A stretch of 64,000 nucleotides of DNA from Pseudomonas cremoricolorata (GTDB taxonomy: Bacteria; Pseudomonadota; Gammaproteobacteria; Pseudomonadales; Pseudomonadaceae), in assembly GCF_000759535.1 (NCBI RefSeq), contig NZ_CP009455.1:124001-188000 (forward strand), in the 5' to 3' direction. The translations under genes and the position numbers were made by a program. The notes beneath the pieces were generated by a model. The model saw nothing but the letters and a program-made list of their open reading frames with translations. It was not told the DNA's origin and did not search any database. Shown here one piece after another: positions 1 to 10,495 of the stretch (the stretch's first letter is position 1; every line of letters starts with the position of its first letter).

Positions 1-615
1 GACGATGCCTTCGACGATGGCCAGGCGCGCGGTGTCGTGATCGACCCCGCGAATCAGTTCCATGTCCAGCTTGATGATGTCGGGCTGGAACTCGGCCAAC
101 AGCCCCAACCCCGAATAACCGGCCCCGAAGTCATCGATGGCGGTCTTGAAGCCTTGCCGCTGGTACTCGATGAGGATGTTCTTCAGGTGCGTGCGATCGG
201 TCAGGCTCTCGTTCTCGGTCACTTCGAAGATGATCCGGCTGGTGGGAAAGCCGACCCGCTGTGCGGCGTCGAGGGTCGCACGAATGCAGGCTGCGGGCTG
301 ATACACCGCGTTGGGCAGGAAGTTGATGCTCAGGTAGCCCTGCAGGTTCAACTGCGCGGCCAGTTCGACAGCCTTGATGCGACAGGTCTGATCGAAGGTG
401 TAGCGGTTGTCTTCGGTGACCTTGCTCAACACGCTGTAGGCACTACTGCCATCGGTGCCACGCACCAGCGCTTCATAGGCGAACACCTGCTGACGCCCTG
501 GCGCGACGATTGGCTGAAAGGCCATGCTGAAGTCGAACGGCAGTGGCGCCTGGTCGGCGCAGCGTCGGCAACCGACGGAGCGCGGGGCAGGTTGGGGTTC
601 GGTAGAGCGGGTCAT
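1..615 (-). CDS. EAL-domain protein (partial, N-terminal 205 residues)
   Basis: Probable cyclic-di-GMP phosphodiesterase of the EAL family, or a c-di-GMP sensor derived from it. The frame is open from the ATG at 615 to the window edge, so the C-terminus is missing. Visible family motifs are the EAL signature at residues 48-50 (followed by VRG), Asn98 in INF, Glu131 in EVTEN, DDFGAG at 161-166 and Lys182 in KLD, so the catalytic residues within reach are intact. There is no GGDEF domain ahead of it; the EAL domain starts near residue 28 after a short leader containing a CRRC pair (Cys16, Cys19) that could bind a metal or form a disulfide. No membrane segment is visible. The substrate assignment is by family only; the missing end carries further metal-binding positions that cannot be checked. 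Confidence 0.85.
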   Translation of the reverse strand, partial: MTRSTEPQPAPRSVGCRRCADQAPLPFDFSMAFQPIVAPGRQQVFAYEALVRGTDGSSAYSVLSKVTEDNRYTFDQTCRIKAVELAAQLNLQGYLSINFLPNAVYQPAACIRATLDAAQRVGFPTSRIIFEVTENESLTDRTHLKNILIEYQRQGFKTAIDDFGAGYSGLGLLAEFQPDIIKLDMELIRGVDHDTARLAIVEGIV

Positions 616-864
616 GACGGTTACCTCAGTGAGCGAATCGCGGCGTCGTGCCAGGCGGCGTGAGCCGGATATGCGGGTTCGACAACAGCATTGATGGCTT
701 TACGCCAGACTGCCACGGCAGTCGTTGCTTGAGCGGCAGATCTTCGTCCCAGCGCAACCACTGTACAGGGTAAAAAAGCCTTCAGCGCCGCTTGCACGGC
801 GCCTTCGCCGTCACTAACGTAGCGCCTTTCCCTACCGCCCCCTCGCCCTGCAGGAGCCCTTGCC

Positions 865-3306
865 ATGGCCGCCGCCGCCTTCGCGTCCTTTCGCCCACGT
901 CTTACCGCCGCTGCCACGCTGCTTGGCCTGCTCGGTCTGGGCGGCTGCCAGATGGGCGCGCAACCTGAAAGCGTGCCGCCCAGCGTCGGTGTGCAGGCGC
1001 TCAAAGGCCTGGCGCACGGTGCGTCGGTGCGGCGCAACAGCATGGGCGCGCCGCTGATCGAAAGCGGCAACTTCCATGACGCGCTGTTCAGCCTGGGCTA
1101 TGTGCACAGCGTCGACCGCATCGAGCAGATGCTCGCCATGCGCCTGCTCGCGCAGGGGCGCATGGCCGAGCTGGCCGGTGCCGAAGCGCTGGACGTCGAC
1201 CGGCTGATGCGCGCGGTCAACCTCAGACAAAGCGCCGGCCAGCTGTATACCGCTGCCTCACCGCGGGTGCAGCGTTTCTTCGAGGTCTACGCCCGCGGTG
1301 TCAACGCCTACCTGTTCCGTTATCGCAACAGCCTGCCAGGCGGGCTGGCCAAGGGTAATCAGCAGCTCGAGTACTGGAAGCCTGAGGACTCGGCGCTGAT
1401 CTTCAGCCTGTATGCCTTCAGCCAGTCGGTGAATCTGCAAGAGGAACTGTCCGCCCTGACCCTGGCCCGCCAGGTGGGCGGCGACAAGCTGCCCTGGCTG
1501 CTGCCGGTGGCCGCCGATGAGCCACTGGCCGAGGCCGAAGCCGGCAAACTCAAGGGCCTCAACCTGGTCGACCAGCTTGCGGGCTTCACCGCCCTGGCCG
1601 CCGCTGCGCAGAAGCTGGCCGATCTCGACCTGCTCGGCAGTCCGGGCTCGGCCAACCTGGCCATCGCGCCGCAGCGCAGCCGCAGTGGCAAAAGCCTGTT
1701 GGCCAGCGACAGTCGCGCGGCCTGGGCACTGAGCCCGGTGCAGGTGCACACCAGCAAGTACCAGGTGGCGGGGCTGTCGCTGCCGGGTCTGCCGTTGCTG
1801 CTGGCCGGGTACAACGGCAAGCTGGCCTGGAGCAGCAGCGCGGTGATGGCCGACAACCAGGACCTGTTCCTCGAACAGGTGCGGCGCCAGGGCAATCAGC
1901 TGACCTACCTGGCCGACGGCAAGTGGCTACCGGCACGCGCGCGCAACGAAACCTTCTTCGTCAAGGGTGAGCGCCCTGTGCGCGAAGTGCTGTACGACAC
2001 CCGCCATGGCACCTTACTCGGCCAGCCCGGCAACAATGGCCTGGCCCTGGCGCTGTACCTGCCGTCGCTCAAGGACGACCGCAGCCTCGATGCGCTGTTC
2101 GACCTGACCCGCGCAGGCTCGGTGGAAAAAGCCTTCGACAGCACCCGGGAGGTGGCCGCTGCGGCGCTCAACTTCGTCTTCGCCGAACCGCAGCACATCG
2201 CCTGGCAGGTCAGCGGCCGCTACCCCAACCGCCGTGAAGGCCAGGGCCTGCTGCCCTCACCGGGCTGGGACGGGCGCTACGACTGGGATGGCTATGCCGA
2301 CCCGATGCTGCACCCCTACGATCAGGACCCAACCGCCGGCTGGATCGGCCATGCCAACCAGCGCAGTCAGCCCAAGGGCTACGGCATGCAGTTGTCGAGC
2401 ACCTGGTACTACCCCGAGCGCGCCGAGCGCCTTGGCCAACTGGCCAGCAGCGGTCGCTTCGATGCGCGCAGCCTCAACCTGCTGTTCAACGACGCGGTGA
2501 CGCCGCTGGCCGACAAGCTCAAACGCATGTTCGAAGCCCCAGGCATGGCCCAGCCGCTGCAACAGGCGATCAACGCCCTGCCCGCCGACCAGCGCAGCGC
2601 CGCGCGCGATGCCCTGGCGCGACTCAAGGCCTTCGATGGGCGCCTGAGCGCAGCCTCGGCCGAGGCTGCGCTGTACGAATTGTTCCTGCAAAGCGTGGCG
2701 CGGCAAACCTTCCTCGACGACCTCGGACCTGAGTCCGGCGCGCCCTGGCAAGCGTTCGTCAGCAATTCGCGGCTGTCGTATTCGGCGCAGATCGACCACC
2801 TGCTGGGCCGCGACGACAGCCCGTTCTGGGATGACCGCAGTACGCCGCAGAAGGAAGACAAACCGACCATTCTCGCCCGCAGCCTGGCCGCTGCGATGCA
2901 GGCGGCCACTGCGCAACTGGGCAGCGACCGCCGCGCCTGGCAGTGGGGCGCGCTGCACCAGTACCACTGGCCCGCGCCGACCTGGCACGGGCTGGGCGAT
3001 CCGCTCGAGCGGCCCAGCATGCCGGCCTCCGGTGACTTCAGCACCCTGGCCTTCACCCCCTATGCCATCGGCAGCCAGTTCGACACCACCCTGCCGGCCT
3101 CGGCGCGCATGATCGTCGATTTCGGCCAGGTCGAGCCGCTGCAACTGATGACCAGCTCCGGGCAATCGGGCAATCCCGCCAGCCCACACTTCGGTGACGC
3201 GACCGGCGCCTGGTTCAAGGGCCAGATGATGAGCCTGCCCCTGCAACCGCAGCACTTCGAACGCGCCTATGGCAAACAGCGCCTGTCGCTGGTACCCGGC
3301 AAGTGA
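865..3306 (+). CDS. Penicillin amidase/acylase family lipoprotein (Ntn hydrolase)
   Basis: An 813-residue member of the penicillin acylase (N-terminal nucleophile hydrolase) family, which includes beta-lactam acylases and acyl-homoserine lactone acylases. It starts with a hydrophobic stretch ending LGLGGC at Cys30, a plausible lipobox, so it is probably a lipid-anchored envelope protein. The family is made as a precursor that cuts itself before a serine; the best candidate is Ser262 in [10 protein letters not shown], giving an alpha chain of about 230 residues and a beta chain of about 550. The usual motif at this point is GSNxW; here the Asn is replaced by Ala and the Trp by Leu. A downstream FND, near residue 546, could supply the oxyanion Asn. 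Substrate cannot be read from the sequence. It stands just upstream of the DNA repair cluster but has no evident functional tie to it. Confidence 0.8.
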   Translation: MAAAAFASFRPRLTAAATLLGLLGLGGCQMGAQPESVPPSVGVQALKGLAHGASVRRNSMGAPLIESGNFHDALFSLGYVHSVDRIEQMLAMRLLAQGRMAELAGAEALDVDRLMRAVNLRQSAGQLYTAASPRVQRFFEVYARGVNAYLFRYRNSLPGGLAKGNQQLEYWKPEDSALIFSLYAFSQSVNLQEELSALTLARQVGGDKLPWLLPVAADEPLAEAEAGKLKGLNLVDQLAGFTALAAAAQKLADLDLLGSPGSANLAIAPQRSRSGKSLLASDSRAAWALSPVQVHTSKYQVAGLSLPGLPLLLAGYNGKLAWSSSAVMADNQDLFLEQVRRQGNQLTYLADGKWLPARARNETFFVKGERPVREVLYDTRHGTLLGQPGNNGLALALYLPSLKDDRSLDALFDLTRAGSVEKAFDSTREVAAAALNFVFAEPQHIAWQVSGRYPNRREGQGLLPSPGWDGRYDWDGYADPMLHPYDQDPTAGWIGHANQRSQPKGYGMQLSSTWYYPERAERLGQLASSGRFDARSLNLLFNDAVTPLADKLKRMFEAPGMAQPLQQAINALPADQRSAARDALARLKAFDGRLSAASAEAALYELFLQSVARQTFLDDLGPESGAPWQAFVSNSRLSYSAQIDHLLGRDDSPFWDDRSTPQKEDKPTILARSLAAAMQAATAQLGSDRRAWQWGALHQYHWPAPTWHGLGDPLERPSMPASGDFSTLAFTPYAIGSQFDTTLPASARMIVDFGQVEPLQLMTSSGQSGNPASPHFGDATGAWFKGQMMSLPLQPQHFERAYGKQRLSLVPGK

Positions 3307-3378
3307 GCTGACGATCCGGTCGAACTTCCAGGGCGGCGCGGCGCTCCCAACAGGAACTCCCTGCTCGGCGCCACCGCC

Positions 3379-4395
3379 ATGGACCTTGTCATCGCTCGCC
3401 CCGAAGGCCTGTACTGCCCACCGGGGGATTTCTACATCGACCCCTGGCGTCCGGTAGCACGGGCAGTGATCACCCACGGCCACGGCGATCATTCGCGTCC
3501 GGGCAACGGCCACTACCTGACGGCCGAACCCGGCGCGGGCGTGCTGCGCAGTCGCCTGGGCCAGGACATCAATCTGCAGACCTTGCCCTACGGCGAGCGG
3601 CTGGTGCACCACGGCGTCACCCTGAGCCTGCACCCCGCCGGACACGTGCTGGGCTCGGCACAGGTGCGCCTGGAATACCAGGGCGAAGTGTGGGTGGCGT
3701 CGGGCGACTACAAGGTCGAACCCGATGGCACCTGTGCGCCGTTCGAACCGGTGCGTTGCCATACTTTCATCACCGAATCGACCTTTGGCCTGCCGATCTA
3801 CCGCTGGCCCAGCCAAGCGGAAATCTTCGCCCAGATCAACGACTGGTGGCGTGGCAATGTCGAGCAAGGCAAGGCCAGCGTGCTGTTCTGCTACGCCTTC
3901 GGCAAGGCCCAGCGCATTCTCCATGGCCTGAACCCAAGCCTCGGCCCGATCCTGGTGCATGGCGCGGTCGAGCCGCTGAACCGGGTCTACCGCGAGGCTG
4001 GCATCGCCCTGCCCCAGACTCACTACGCTGGCGACTTTGCGCGCAACGATCCGCTGTTGCGCCAGGCGCTGATCATGGCCCCGCCCTCGGCTGGTGGCAG
4101 CAGCTGGATGCGCCGTTTCGGCGACTACAGCGACGCTTTCGCCAGCGGCTGGATGCGCCTGCGCGGCACCCGCCGTCGCCGTGGCGTGGACCGCGGCTTC
4201 GTGCTCTCCGATCATGCCGACTGGCCGGGTCTGCTGTGGGCCATCGAACAGACCGGTGCCGAGCGGGTCATGGTCACCCACGGCTCGGTCAACGTGCTGG
4301 TGCGCTACTTGTGCGAGCGCGGCCTGGATGCCCGTGGCTTTGTCACCGAATACGGCGATGAGGACGACAGCGCCAGCGTCGAGGCACAGCCATGA
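3379..4395 (+). CDS. Ligase-associated DNA exonuclease (metallo-beta-lactamase fold)
   Basis: A 338-residue metallo-beta-lactamase/beta-CASP-type nuclease of the kind found beside bacterial Lhr-Core helicase and ATP-dependent ligase genes. The metal-binding signature HGHGDH is at residues 33-38, followed by further ligand regions PAGHVLGS, SGDYK, TEST and, near the C-terminus, LSDHADW and VTHGS. It opens the repair cluster and overlaps the downstream ligase by four bases (ATGA), showing translational coupling. The family role is DNA end processing in a DNA damage response; the exact polarity and substrate are not visible in the sequence. The start at 3379 is the only ATG ahead of the first conserved strand (MDLVIARPEGLYC). 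Confidence 0.88.
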   Translation: MDLVIARPEGLYCPPGDFYIDPWRPVARAVITHGHGDHSRPGNGHYLTAEPGAGVLRSRLGQDINLQTLPYGERLVHHGVTLSLHPAGHVLGSAQVRLEYQGEVWVASGDYKVEPDGTCAPFEPVRCHTFITESTFGLPIYRWPSQAEIFAQINDWWRGNVEQGKASVLFCYAFGKAQRILHGLNPSLGPILVHGAVEPLNRVYREAGIALPQTHYAGDFARNDPLLRQALIMAPPSAGGSSWMRRFGDYSDAFASGWMRLRGTRRRRGVDRGFVLSDHADWPGLLWAIEQTGAERVMVTHGSVNVLVRYLCERGLDARGFVTEYGDEDDSASVEAQP

Positions 4396-6050
4396 AAGCC
4401 TTCGCCGAGCTGTACCTGCGCCTGGACGCCACCACCTCGAGCAACGCCAAACTGCTCGCCCTGCGCGAATACTTCGCCGTCGCGCCGGCGCATGACGCCG
4501 CTTGGGCGGTGTACTTCCTGGCCGGTGGACGCCCGCGGCAACTGGTGCCGACCCGGGTGCTGCGGGAACTGGCCACGCAGTTGTCGGGCCTGCCGGAGTG
4601 GCTGTTCGAAGAAAGCTACCAGGCCGTGGGCGATATGGCCGAAACCATTTCCTTGCTGCTGCCCGAGAGCGAACATGCCACCGACGAGGGCCTGGCCCAC
4701 TGGGTCGAGCATTACCTGTTGCCGCTACGTGGGCAAACTCCCGAGGCCTTGCACGAACGGCTGCCGCAACTGTGGGCGCAGCTCGATCGTCCGAGCCTGA
4801 TGCTATGCCTGAAGCTGATCACCGGCAGCTTTCGCGTGGGCGTCTCCAAGCTGCTGGTCACCCGTGCGCTGGCGCAGTTGGCCGAGCTCGACCCCAAGCG
4901 CGTCGCGCAACGCATGGTCGGTTATACCGACCTCAGCCACCGACCCAGCGCCGCCAGTTACCACAAGCTGATCGCCGCCGAATCCGAGCAGGAACATCAG
5001 GAGCGCGGCGGCCAGCCGTACCCATTCTTCCTGGCCCATGCCCTGCAAACACCCAGTGAGCAATTCCAGGCGCTGATCGGCCCGCCCAGCGATTGGCAAA
5101 TCGAGTGGAAGTGGGATGGTATCCGCGCCCAGGTGGTCAAGCGCGACGGTCAACTGTGGATCTGGTCGCGTGGCGAAGAACTGGTCACCGAACGCTTCCC
5201 CGAACTGCACAGCCTGGTCGAAACCCTGCCCGATGGTGTGGTGCTCGATGGCGAGATTCTGGTGTGGAAGCCCGGCAGCAGCGCTGAAGACGTTGCCGTA
5301 CAACCCTTCGCGCTGCTGCAGCAACGCTTGGGACGCAAGACGCTGGGCAAGAAGCTGCTGGCCGATGCGCCGGTGGTACTGCAGGCCTATGACCTGCTCG
5401 AGTGGCAGGGCGAGGACTGGCGCAGCCGCCCCCAGCACGAACGGCGTGCGCAGCTCGAGCAACTGACCGAACAGCATCCACTGGCCCCGGTGTTGCTCTC
5501 GCCCCTGTTGCAAGGCCCGGATTGGGCCGACCTCGAACGCCAGCGCCAAGCCTCGCGCAGCCTGGGGGTCGAGGGCATGATGCTCAAACACCGCGAAGCG
5601 CTGTATGGCGTGGGTCGGACCAAAGACATGGGCGTGTGGTGGAAATGGAAGGTCGACCCGTTCAGCGTCGATGCCGTGCTGATCTATGCTCAGCGCGGCC
5701 ATGGGCGTCGAGCGAGCCTGTACAGCGACTACACCTTCGCCGTGTGGGACGGTCCGCCGGGCACAGCGCAACGCACCTTGGTACCGTTCGCCAAGGCGTA
5801 TTCAGGCTTGAGCGATGAAGAGATGCGCAAGGTCGATGCTATCGTGCGCAAGACTACCGTGGAGACATTCGGCCCGGTGCGCAGCGTCACTCCGACGCTG
5901 GTCTTCGAACTGGGCTTCGAAGGCATTGCCTTGTCCAAGCGGCACAAGAGCGGCATCGCCGTACGCTTCCCGCGCATGCTGCGCTGGCGCCAGGACAAGA
6001 CCGTCGAGCAAGCCGACGATCTGGCAATCTTGCAGGGTCTGCTTGGCTGA
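4392..6050 (+). CDS. ATP-dependent DNA ligase of the Lhr-Core cluster
   Basis: A 552-residue ATP-dependent DNA ligase. Residues 1-220 form the N-terminal DNA-binding-type region. The nucleotidyltransferase motif I is KWDGIR with the adenylated lysine Lys240; motif III appears as VLDGEIL, motif IV as EGMMLK, and motif V as WWKWK. The C-terminal part has the OB-fold pattern ending in PRMLRWRQDK. It is an extra ligase beside the essential NAD-dependent LigA expected elsewhere, and is not fused to Ku-type LigD modules. The four-base overlap with the exonuclease gene upstream and the nearby helicase and phosphoesterase mark it as part of the Lhr-Core-associated repair set, which is known in Pseudomonas putida. 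Confidence 0.92.
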   Translation: MKAFAELYLRLDATTSSNAKLLALREYFAVAPAHDAAWAVYFLAGGRPRQLVPTRVLRELATQLSGLPEWLFEESYQAVGDMAETISLLLPESEHATDEGLAHWVEHYLLPLRGQTPEALHERLPQLWAQLDRPSLMLCLKLITGSFRVGVSKLLVTRALAQLAELDPKRVAQRMVGYTDLSHRPSAASYHKLIAAESEQEHQERGGQPYPFFLAHALQTPSEQFQALIGPPSDWQIEWKWDGIRAQVVKRDGQLWIWSRGEELVTERFPELHSLVETLPDGVVLDGEILVWKPGSSAEDVAVQPFALLQQRLGRKTLGKKLLADAPVVLQAYDLLEWQGEDWRSRPQHERRAQLEQLTEQHPLAPVLLSPLLQGPDWADLERQRQASRSLGVEGMMLKHREALYGVGRTKDMGVWWKWKVDPFSVDAVLIYAQRGHGRRASLYSDYTFAVWDGPPGTAQRTLVPFAKAYSGLSDEEMRKVDAIVRKTTVETFGPVRSVTPTLVFELGFEGIALSKRHKSGIAVRFPRMLRWRQDKTVEQADDLAILQGLLG

Positions 6051-6148
6051 AAGCACACGCCTGATGCGCCGGTTATGCAGAAGAACGCGGCGCTAGCGAT
6101 CATCCTGTGCTTTCATTGACGGCTCAGCGCTAGACCCCAGGATCTTCC

Positions 6149-7264
6149 ATGCACCACGCTCCCCACGAACTGCTCTCTCCGGTGCCTGGCGTCAGCCGCC
6201 AGTTGCACAGCTTCCATTTCGGCCCACGTGGCAGCCGAAAGACCTATATCCAGGCGTCACTGCATGCCGATGAGCTGCCGGGCATGCTCGTGGCCTGGCA
6301 CCTCAAGCAGCGTTTGCAGAGCCTGGAAAGCGCCGGGCGATTGCTCGGCGAGGTGGTGCTGGTGCCGGTGGCCAATCCCATCGGTCTGGAGCAGGTGCTG
6401 CTCGACGCCCCGCTAGGGCGTTTCGAGCTGCACAGCGGGCAGAACTTCAACCGCCGCTTCATCGACCTGGCCGACAGCGTCGGCGATGCCATCGAGGGGC
6501 AACTGACCCAGGATGCTCAGGCCAACGCGGCGCTGATCCGCCAGCAACTGTGCCAGGCGCTGGGCGATCATCAGCCGCAGACGCCTCTGCAATCACTGCG
6601 CCTGACTCTGCAACGGCTGGCCTGTGACGCGGAACTGGTGCTCGACCTGCACTGCGACTTCCAGGCCGTCGAGCACCTCTACACCACCCCCGACGCCTGG
6701 CCGCAGATCGAGCCCCTGGCGCGGTACCTGGGCGCACAAGCCAGCCTGCTGGCCACCGACTCGGGCGGGCAGTCGTTCGATGAATGCTTCAGCCTGCTCT
6801 GGTGGCAACTGCAGCAGCGCTTCGGCAAGCAGTTTCCGATTCCCCTGGGCGCGCTGTCGGTGACCTTGGAACTGCGTGGCCAAGCCGATGTCAGCCATGC
6901 CCTCGCCCAGCAGGATTGCCAGGCGATACTCGATTACCTGACCCTGCGCGGGGTAATCGCCGGCGACGCCCGCGCGCTGCCGGCGCTGCCACGTCCGGCC
7001 ACACCGCTGGCTGCGGTTGAGGCACTCAGCACGACCCGCGGCGGGTTGCTGGTGTACCACGCCGAACCTGGTCAGTGGCTCGAAGCCGGCGCGCTGGTGG
7101 CCGAGATCATCGACCCCCTGAGCGATCAGGTCAGCAGCGTGCGCACGACCCAGTCCGGCCTGCTGTATGCACGCAGCGTACGACGCATGGCCACGGCAGG
7201 CATGGTCATCGCCCACGTCGCTGGCGAGCGGGTCTGCCGCAGCGGTTATCTTTTGGGCAACTGA
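6149..7264 (+). CDS. Succinylglutamate desuccinylase/aspartoacylase-type M14 zinc hydrolase
   Basis: A 371-residue protein of the AstE/aspartoacylase branch of the M14 metallopeptidase superfamily. The zinc site is visible as HADE (His39, Glu42) with a later ligand in DLHCD, and the catalytic glutamate is probably in LELRGQ. The last 80 residues (GLLVYHAEPGQWLEAG onward) look like a barrel-sandwich, biotinyl-like domain common in this family. It lies inside the DNA repair cluster, between the ligase and the Lhr-Core helicase, on the same strand and about 100 and 67 bases from its neighbours. It lacks the arginine-succinyltransferase gene neighbours of a true AstE, so the substrate is unknown; an amide or acyl group on an amino acid or peptide is the family expectation. 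Confidence 0.85.
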   Translation: MHHAPHELLSPVPGVSRQLHSFHFGPRGSRKTYIQASLHADELPGMLVAWHLKQRLQSLESAGRLLGEVVLVPVANPIGLEQVLLDAPLGRFELHSGQNFNRRFIDLADSVGDAIEGQLTQDAQANAALIRQQLCQALGDHQPQTPLQSLRLTLQRLACDAELVLDLHCDFQAVEHLYTTPDAWPQIEPLARYLGAQASLLATDSGGQSFDECFSLLWWQLQQRFGKQFPIPLGALSVTLELRGQADVSHALAQQDCQAILDYLTLRGVIAGDARALPALPRPATPLAAVEALSTTRGGLLVYHAEPGQWLEAGALVAEIIDPLSDQVSSVRTTQSGLLYARSVRRMATAGMVIAHVAGERVCRSGYLLGN

Positions 7265-7331
7265 GTTCGGTAAAACCAACCGCAGTGGCGCGCGGTCTGT
7301 AGCAACATAGACCGCCTGGACCTTGCCCCGC

Positions 7332-9788
7332 ATGCCGCCACCCGCCGACCTCGCCAGTTCCTGGTTCGCCACCCGCGGCTGGAAGCCGTTCGCCTTCCAG
7401 CGCAGCGTGTGGGCGGCAGTGGGGCGCGGCGAGTCCGGCCTGCTGCATGCCAGCACGGGCGCGGGCAAGACCTACGCAGTGTGGCTTGGCGCGTTACGCG
7501 CCTTCGCCAGCAGTGCCATCGGCACGCCGCGCCAGGCAGCGCCGTTGCAGGTGCTGTGGATCACCCCCATGCGTGCCCTGGCGGCAGACACTGCCCGCGC
7601 CCTGCAGGCGCCGCTGGATGACTTGCAACTGCACTGGAGCGTCGGTGTGCGAAGCGGCGATACCCGCAGCGCCGAACGCGCGCGTCAGGCCCGGCGCCTG
7701 CCCAGCGTGCTGATCACCACCCCGGAAAGCCTGACGTTGCTGCTGACCCGTGCGCAGGCCGAAACGGATTTCGCCAGCCTGCGCATGGTGGTGGTGGATG
7801 AGTGGCACGAGTTGCTCGGCAACAAACGTGGCGTGCAACTGCAACTGGCCCTGGCGCGCCTGCGTCGCTGGCATCCGGATCTGCGTGTGTGGGGCCTGTC
7901 GGCAACGCTGGGCAATCTTGACCATGCCTTGCAGGTTCTGCTGCCCAAGGGTGGCCAATTGGTCCAGGGTAAACAGGACAAACGCCTGGACGTCGACACC
8001 TTGCTGCCGCCGGACATCGAACGTTTCCCCTGGGCCGGGCACATGGGCCTGAAGTTGCTCAAGCCGGTCAGCGAGCAGATCGACGCCAGCAGCAGTTGCC
8101 TGGTATTCACCAATACCCGTGCCCAGGCCGAGCTGTGGTATCAGGCCTTGCTCGACGCCCGGCCCGACTGGGCCGGGCTGATCGCCCTGCACCACGCCTC
8201 GCTGGCGCGCGACACCCGCGACTGGGTCGAGCGCAGCCTCAAGGAAGGTACTTTGAAGGCTGTGGTGTGCACCTCAAGCCTTGACCTGGGCGTGGACTTT
8301 CTACCGGTGGAGCGGGTGTTGCAGATCGGCTCGAGCAAAGGCATCGCACGCTTGGTACAACGCGCCGGGCGTTCCGGGCACGCGCCAGGGCGGCCATCAC
8401 GCATCACCCTGGTGCCGACCCATAGCCTTGAGCTGGTGGAAGCGGCAGCCGCTCGCGAGGCCCTGGCTGCAGGTCATCTCGAGGGCCGCCAATCCCCCCG
8501 ACTGTGCATGGATGTGCTGGTCCAGCACGTGGTGAGCATGGCCTTGGGCAGTGGCTTTCGCGCCGATGAACTGCTTGCCGAAGTGCGCAGCACCTGGGCC
8601 TTCCATGACCTGCGCGACAGCCAGTGGCAGTGGGCGCTGGATTTCGTCTCCCATGGTGGTGACTCGCTCAGCGCCTATCCTGACTACCAGCGCGTCGAGC
8701 GGCACGCCGATGGCATCTGGCGGGTCGCCAGCGAGCGCCTGGCGCGGCGCCACCGGATGGGCATCGGCACCATCGTCAGCGACGCCAGCCTGCAACTCAA
8801 ATACTGGAGCAAGGGCGGTGGCGGCAAGCACCTGGGCAGTGTCGAGGAATCATTCATTTCGCGTCTGCGCCCCGGCGACACCCTGGTGTTCGGCGGCCGG
8901 GTGCTGGAGCTGGTACGGGTCGAGAACATGACCGCCTACGTGCGCCGCAGCACCGCGCGCAAGGCCGCGGTGGCGCGCTGGAGTGGCGGGCGCATGCCGC
9001 TGTCGAGCGAGCTGGCCCAGGCGTTGGTCGCCCAGTTGGACGGCGCCGCCCACGGCCGCTTCGCCAGCCCGGAACTGCGCGCAGTGCGGCCATTGCTCGA
9101 GGTACAGGCGCGCTGGTCGGCACTGCCGACGCTCGGCACCCTGCTCGCCGAAACCTTGCACACGCGGCAAGGCTGGCACCTGTTTCTCTACCCGTTCGCC
9201 GGGCGCATGGCCAATCTGGGCCTGGCCAACCTGATCGCCTGGCGCGTCAGCCGGGCCCAGCCGCTGTCGATCTCGATCGCCGTCAGCGATTACGGCTTCG
9301 AGCTGCTCAGCCCAAGCCCGGTGGATTGGGCGGCGTATCTGCCCGGGGCACTGTCCACCGAACACCTGCTCGAAGACGTCACGGCGAGCCTCAATGCCGG
9401 CGAGATGGCCCTGCGCCGCTTTCGCGAGATCGCGCAGATCGCCGGTCTGGTGTTCGGCGGCTATCCGGCGGCGCAAAAGAGCACGCGGCAGATCCAGGCC
9501 TCCAGCGGGCTGTTCTATGAAGTATTCCGCAAGCATGATGCTGACAACCTGCTGCTGGGCCAGGCACGGGACGAAGTTCTGCGCGAAGAACTGGAAATCG
9601 AACGCCTGCATGCGCAATTGCAGCGTATCGGCAACCTCACCCTCGACCTGCGCGAGCTGCCTCGGCCTGGGCCGCTGGCCTTCGCCTTGCTGGTCGAAGG
9701 CCTGCGTGACACCCTCAGCACCGAAAAACTGGCCGACCGTATCGCCCGTATGGTCGCCGACCTGGAGAAAGCCGCCGAGCGCCGATGA
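7332..9788 (+). CDS. Lhr-Core type DEXH-box DNA helicase
   Basis: A superfamily 2 DNA helicase of about 818 residues, the length of the Lhr-Core form that lacks the long C-terminal extension of full-length Lhr. Motif I is STGAGKT (residues 41-47), motif II is DEWH, motif III SAT, and motif [13 protein letters not shown]. The C-terminal half contains the winged-helix and beta-barrel-like region typical of Lhr ([10 protein letters not shown], then RVLELVR). It overlaps the next gene by ATGA. The start is uncertain: ATG at 7332 is chosen, but an in-frame TTG at 7323 would add three residues and lies closer to a GGA ribosome-binding candidate. The role is 3'-5' ATP-driven DNA or RNA-DNA unwinding in DNA repair, from family knowledge. 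Confidence 0.9.
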   Translation: MPPPADLASSWFATRGWKPFAFQRSVWAAVGRGESGLLHASTGAGKTYAVWLGALRAFASSAIGTPRQAAPLQVLWITPMRALAADTARALQAPLDDLQLHWSVGVRSGDTRSAERARQARRLPSVLITTPESLTLLLTRAQAETDFASLRMVVVDEWHELLGNKRGVQLQLALARLRRWHPDLRVWGLSATLGNLDHALQVLLPKGGQLVQGKQDKRLDVDTLLPPDIERFPWAGHMGLKLLKPVSEQIDASSSCLVFTNTRAQAELWYQALLDARPDWAGLIALHHASLARDTRDWVERSLKEGTLKAVVCTSSLDLGVDFLPVERVLQIGSSKGIARLVQRAGRSGHAPGRPSRITLVPTHSLELVEAAAAREALAAGHLEGRQSPRLCMDVLVQHVVSMALGSGFRADELLAEVRSTWAFHDLRDSQWQWALDFVSHGGDSLSAYPDYQRVERHADGIWRVASERLARRHRMGIGTIVSDASLQLKYWSKGGGGKHLGSVEESFISRLRPGDTLVFGGRVLELVRVENMTAYVRRSTARKAAVARWSGGRMPLSSELAQALVAQLDGAAHGRFASPELRAVRPLLEVQARWSALPTLGTLLAETLHTRQGWHLFLYPFAGRMANLGLANLIAWRVSRAQPLSISIAVSDYGFELLSPSPVDWAAYLPGALSTEHLLEDVTASLNAGEMALRRFREIAQIAGLVFGGYPAAQKSTRQIQASSGLFYEVFRKHDADNLLLGQARDEVLREELEIERLHAQLQRIGNLTLDLRELPRPGPLAFALLVEGLRDTLSTEKLADRIARMVADLEKAAERR

Positions 9789-10495
9789 GCCGCCCTACCC
9801 TCCCCCCAGCCAACCCGCCGCACGCACCCTGCCCTGCCACCGACTACCTGGCCATCGAACACTGCGGTGAAACGCTCTGGCTGCTGCCGGACAAAGCCAT
9901 CTACTGGCCTGCCCAGCGCGCGCTGCTGGTCGCTGACGTGCACATCGGCAAGGCCGCGAGCTACCGCGCCCTGCATCAGCCTGTACCACGCGGCACGACT
10001 CAGGCGACCCTGGACAGGCTGCAGGTGCTGGTGAGCCGCCATGCCTGCGAGCGGCTGATCGTGCTGGGGGACTTCCTGCACGCCCGCAGCGCACGCGCGC
10101 CAGCGACCCTGGCACGGCTACAGGGGTGGCGCGAGGCGAACCCGAACCTGGCAATGACCTTGGTGCGCGGCAACCACGACCATAGCGCGGGCGATCCGCC
10201 AGAGCACTTGAACATCGAAGTAGTGGATGAGCCGTTGCTGTTGGGTCCGTATGCCCTGCGCCACGAACCTGAGGCGCACGGGCAACGGCCAGTACTGGCA
10301 GGCCACGTGCACCCTGCCTATGTGTTGCGCGGTCGCGGGCGCCAGCGTTTACGCTTGCCCTGCTTCGTGATGGACGCCAATGTCAGCCTGCTACCCGCGT
10401 TCGGCGAGTTCACCGGTGGCTGGACCATCGACCCGCAAGTTGGCGCCCGCATCTTCGTTGCAGGCGCCGAGCGGGTCTGGGCCATTCAGGGGTAA
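9785..10495 (+). CDS. pdeM: Ligase-associated metallophosphoesterase/endonuclease (PdeM/MPE)
   Basis: A 236-residue binuclear metallophosphoesterase. All family motifs are present: DVHIGK (Asp51, His53), GDFLHAR, GNHDHS and GHVHP near the C-terminus. Homologues in this gene neighbourhood are manganese-dependent DNA endonucleases/phosphodiesterases that work with the Lhr-Core helicase. The ATG at 9785 overlaps the helicase stop codon, so the two are translationally coupled and probably made in similar amounts. It is the last gene of the cluster; the next gene is convergent and its stop codon abuts this one. Confidence 0.9.
   Translation: MSRPTLPPANPPHAPCPATDYLAIEHCGETLWLLPDKAIYWPAQRALLVADVHIGKAASYRALHQPVPRGTTQATLDRLQVLVSRHACERLIVLGDFLHARSARAPATLARLQGWREANPNLAMTLVRGNHDHSAGDPPEHLNIEVVDEPLLLGPYALRHEPEAHGQRPVLAGHVHPAYVLRGRGRQRLRLPCFVMDANVSLLPAFGEFTGGWTIDPQVGARIFVAGAERVWAIQG

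Noticed and set aside
2257..4281. Long open frame on the minus strand across the acylase and exonuclease genes (674 codons)
   Set aside because: It lies opposite two well-supported genes, has no ribosome-binding site or recognisable domain, and is typical of open antisense frames in GC-rich DNA.
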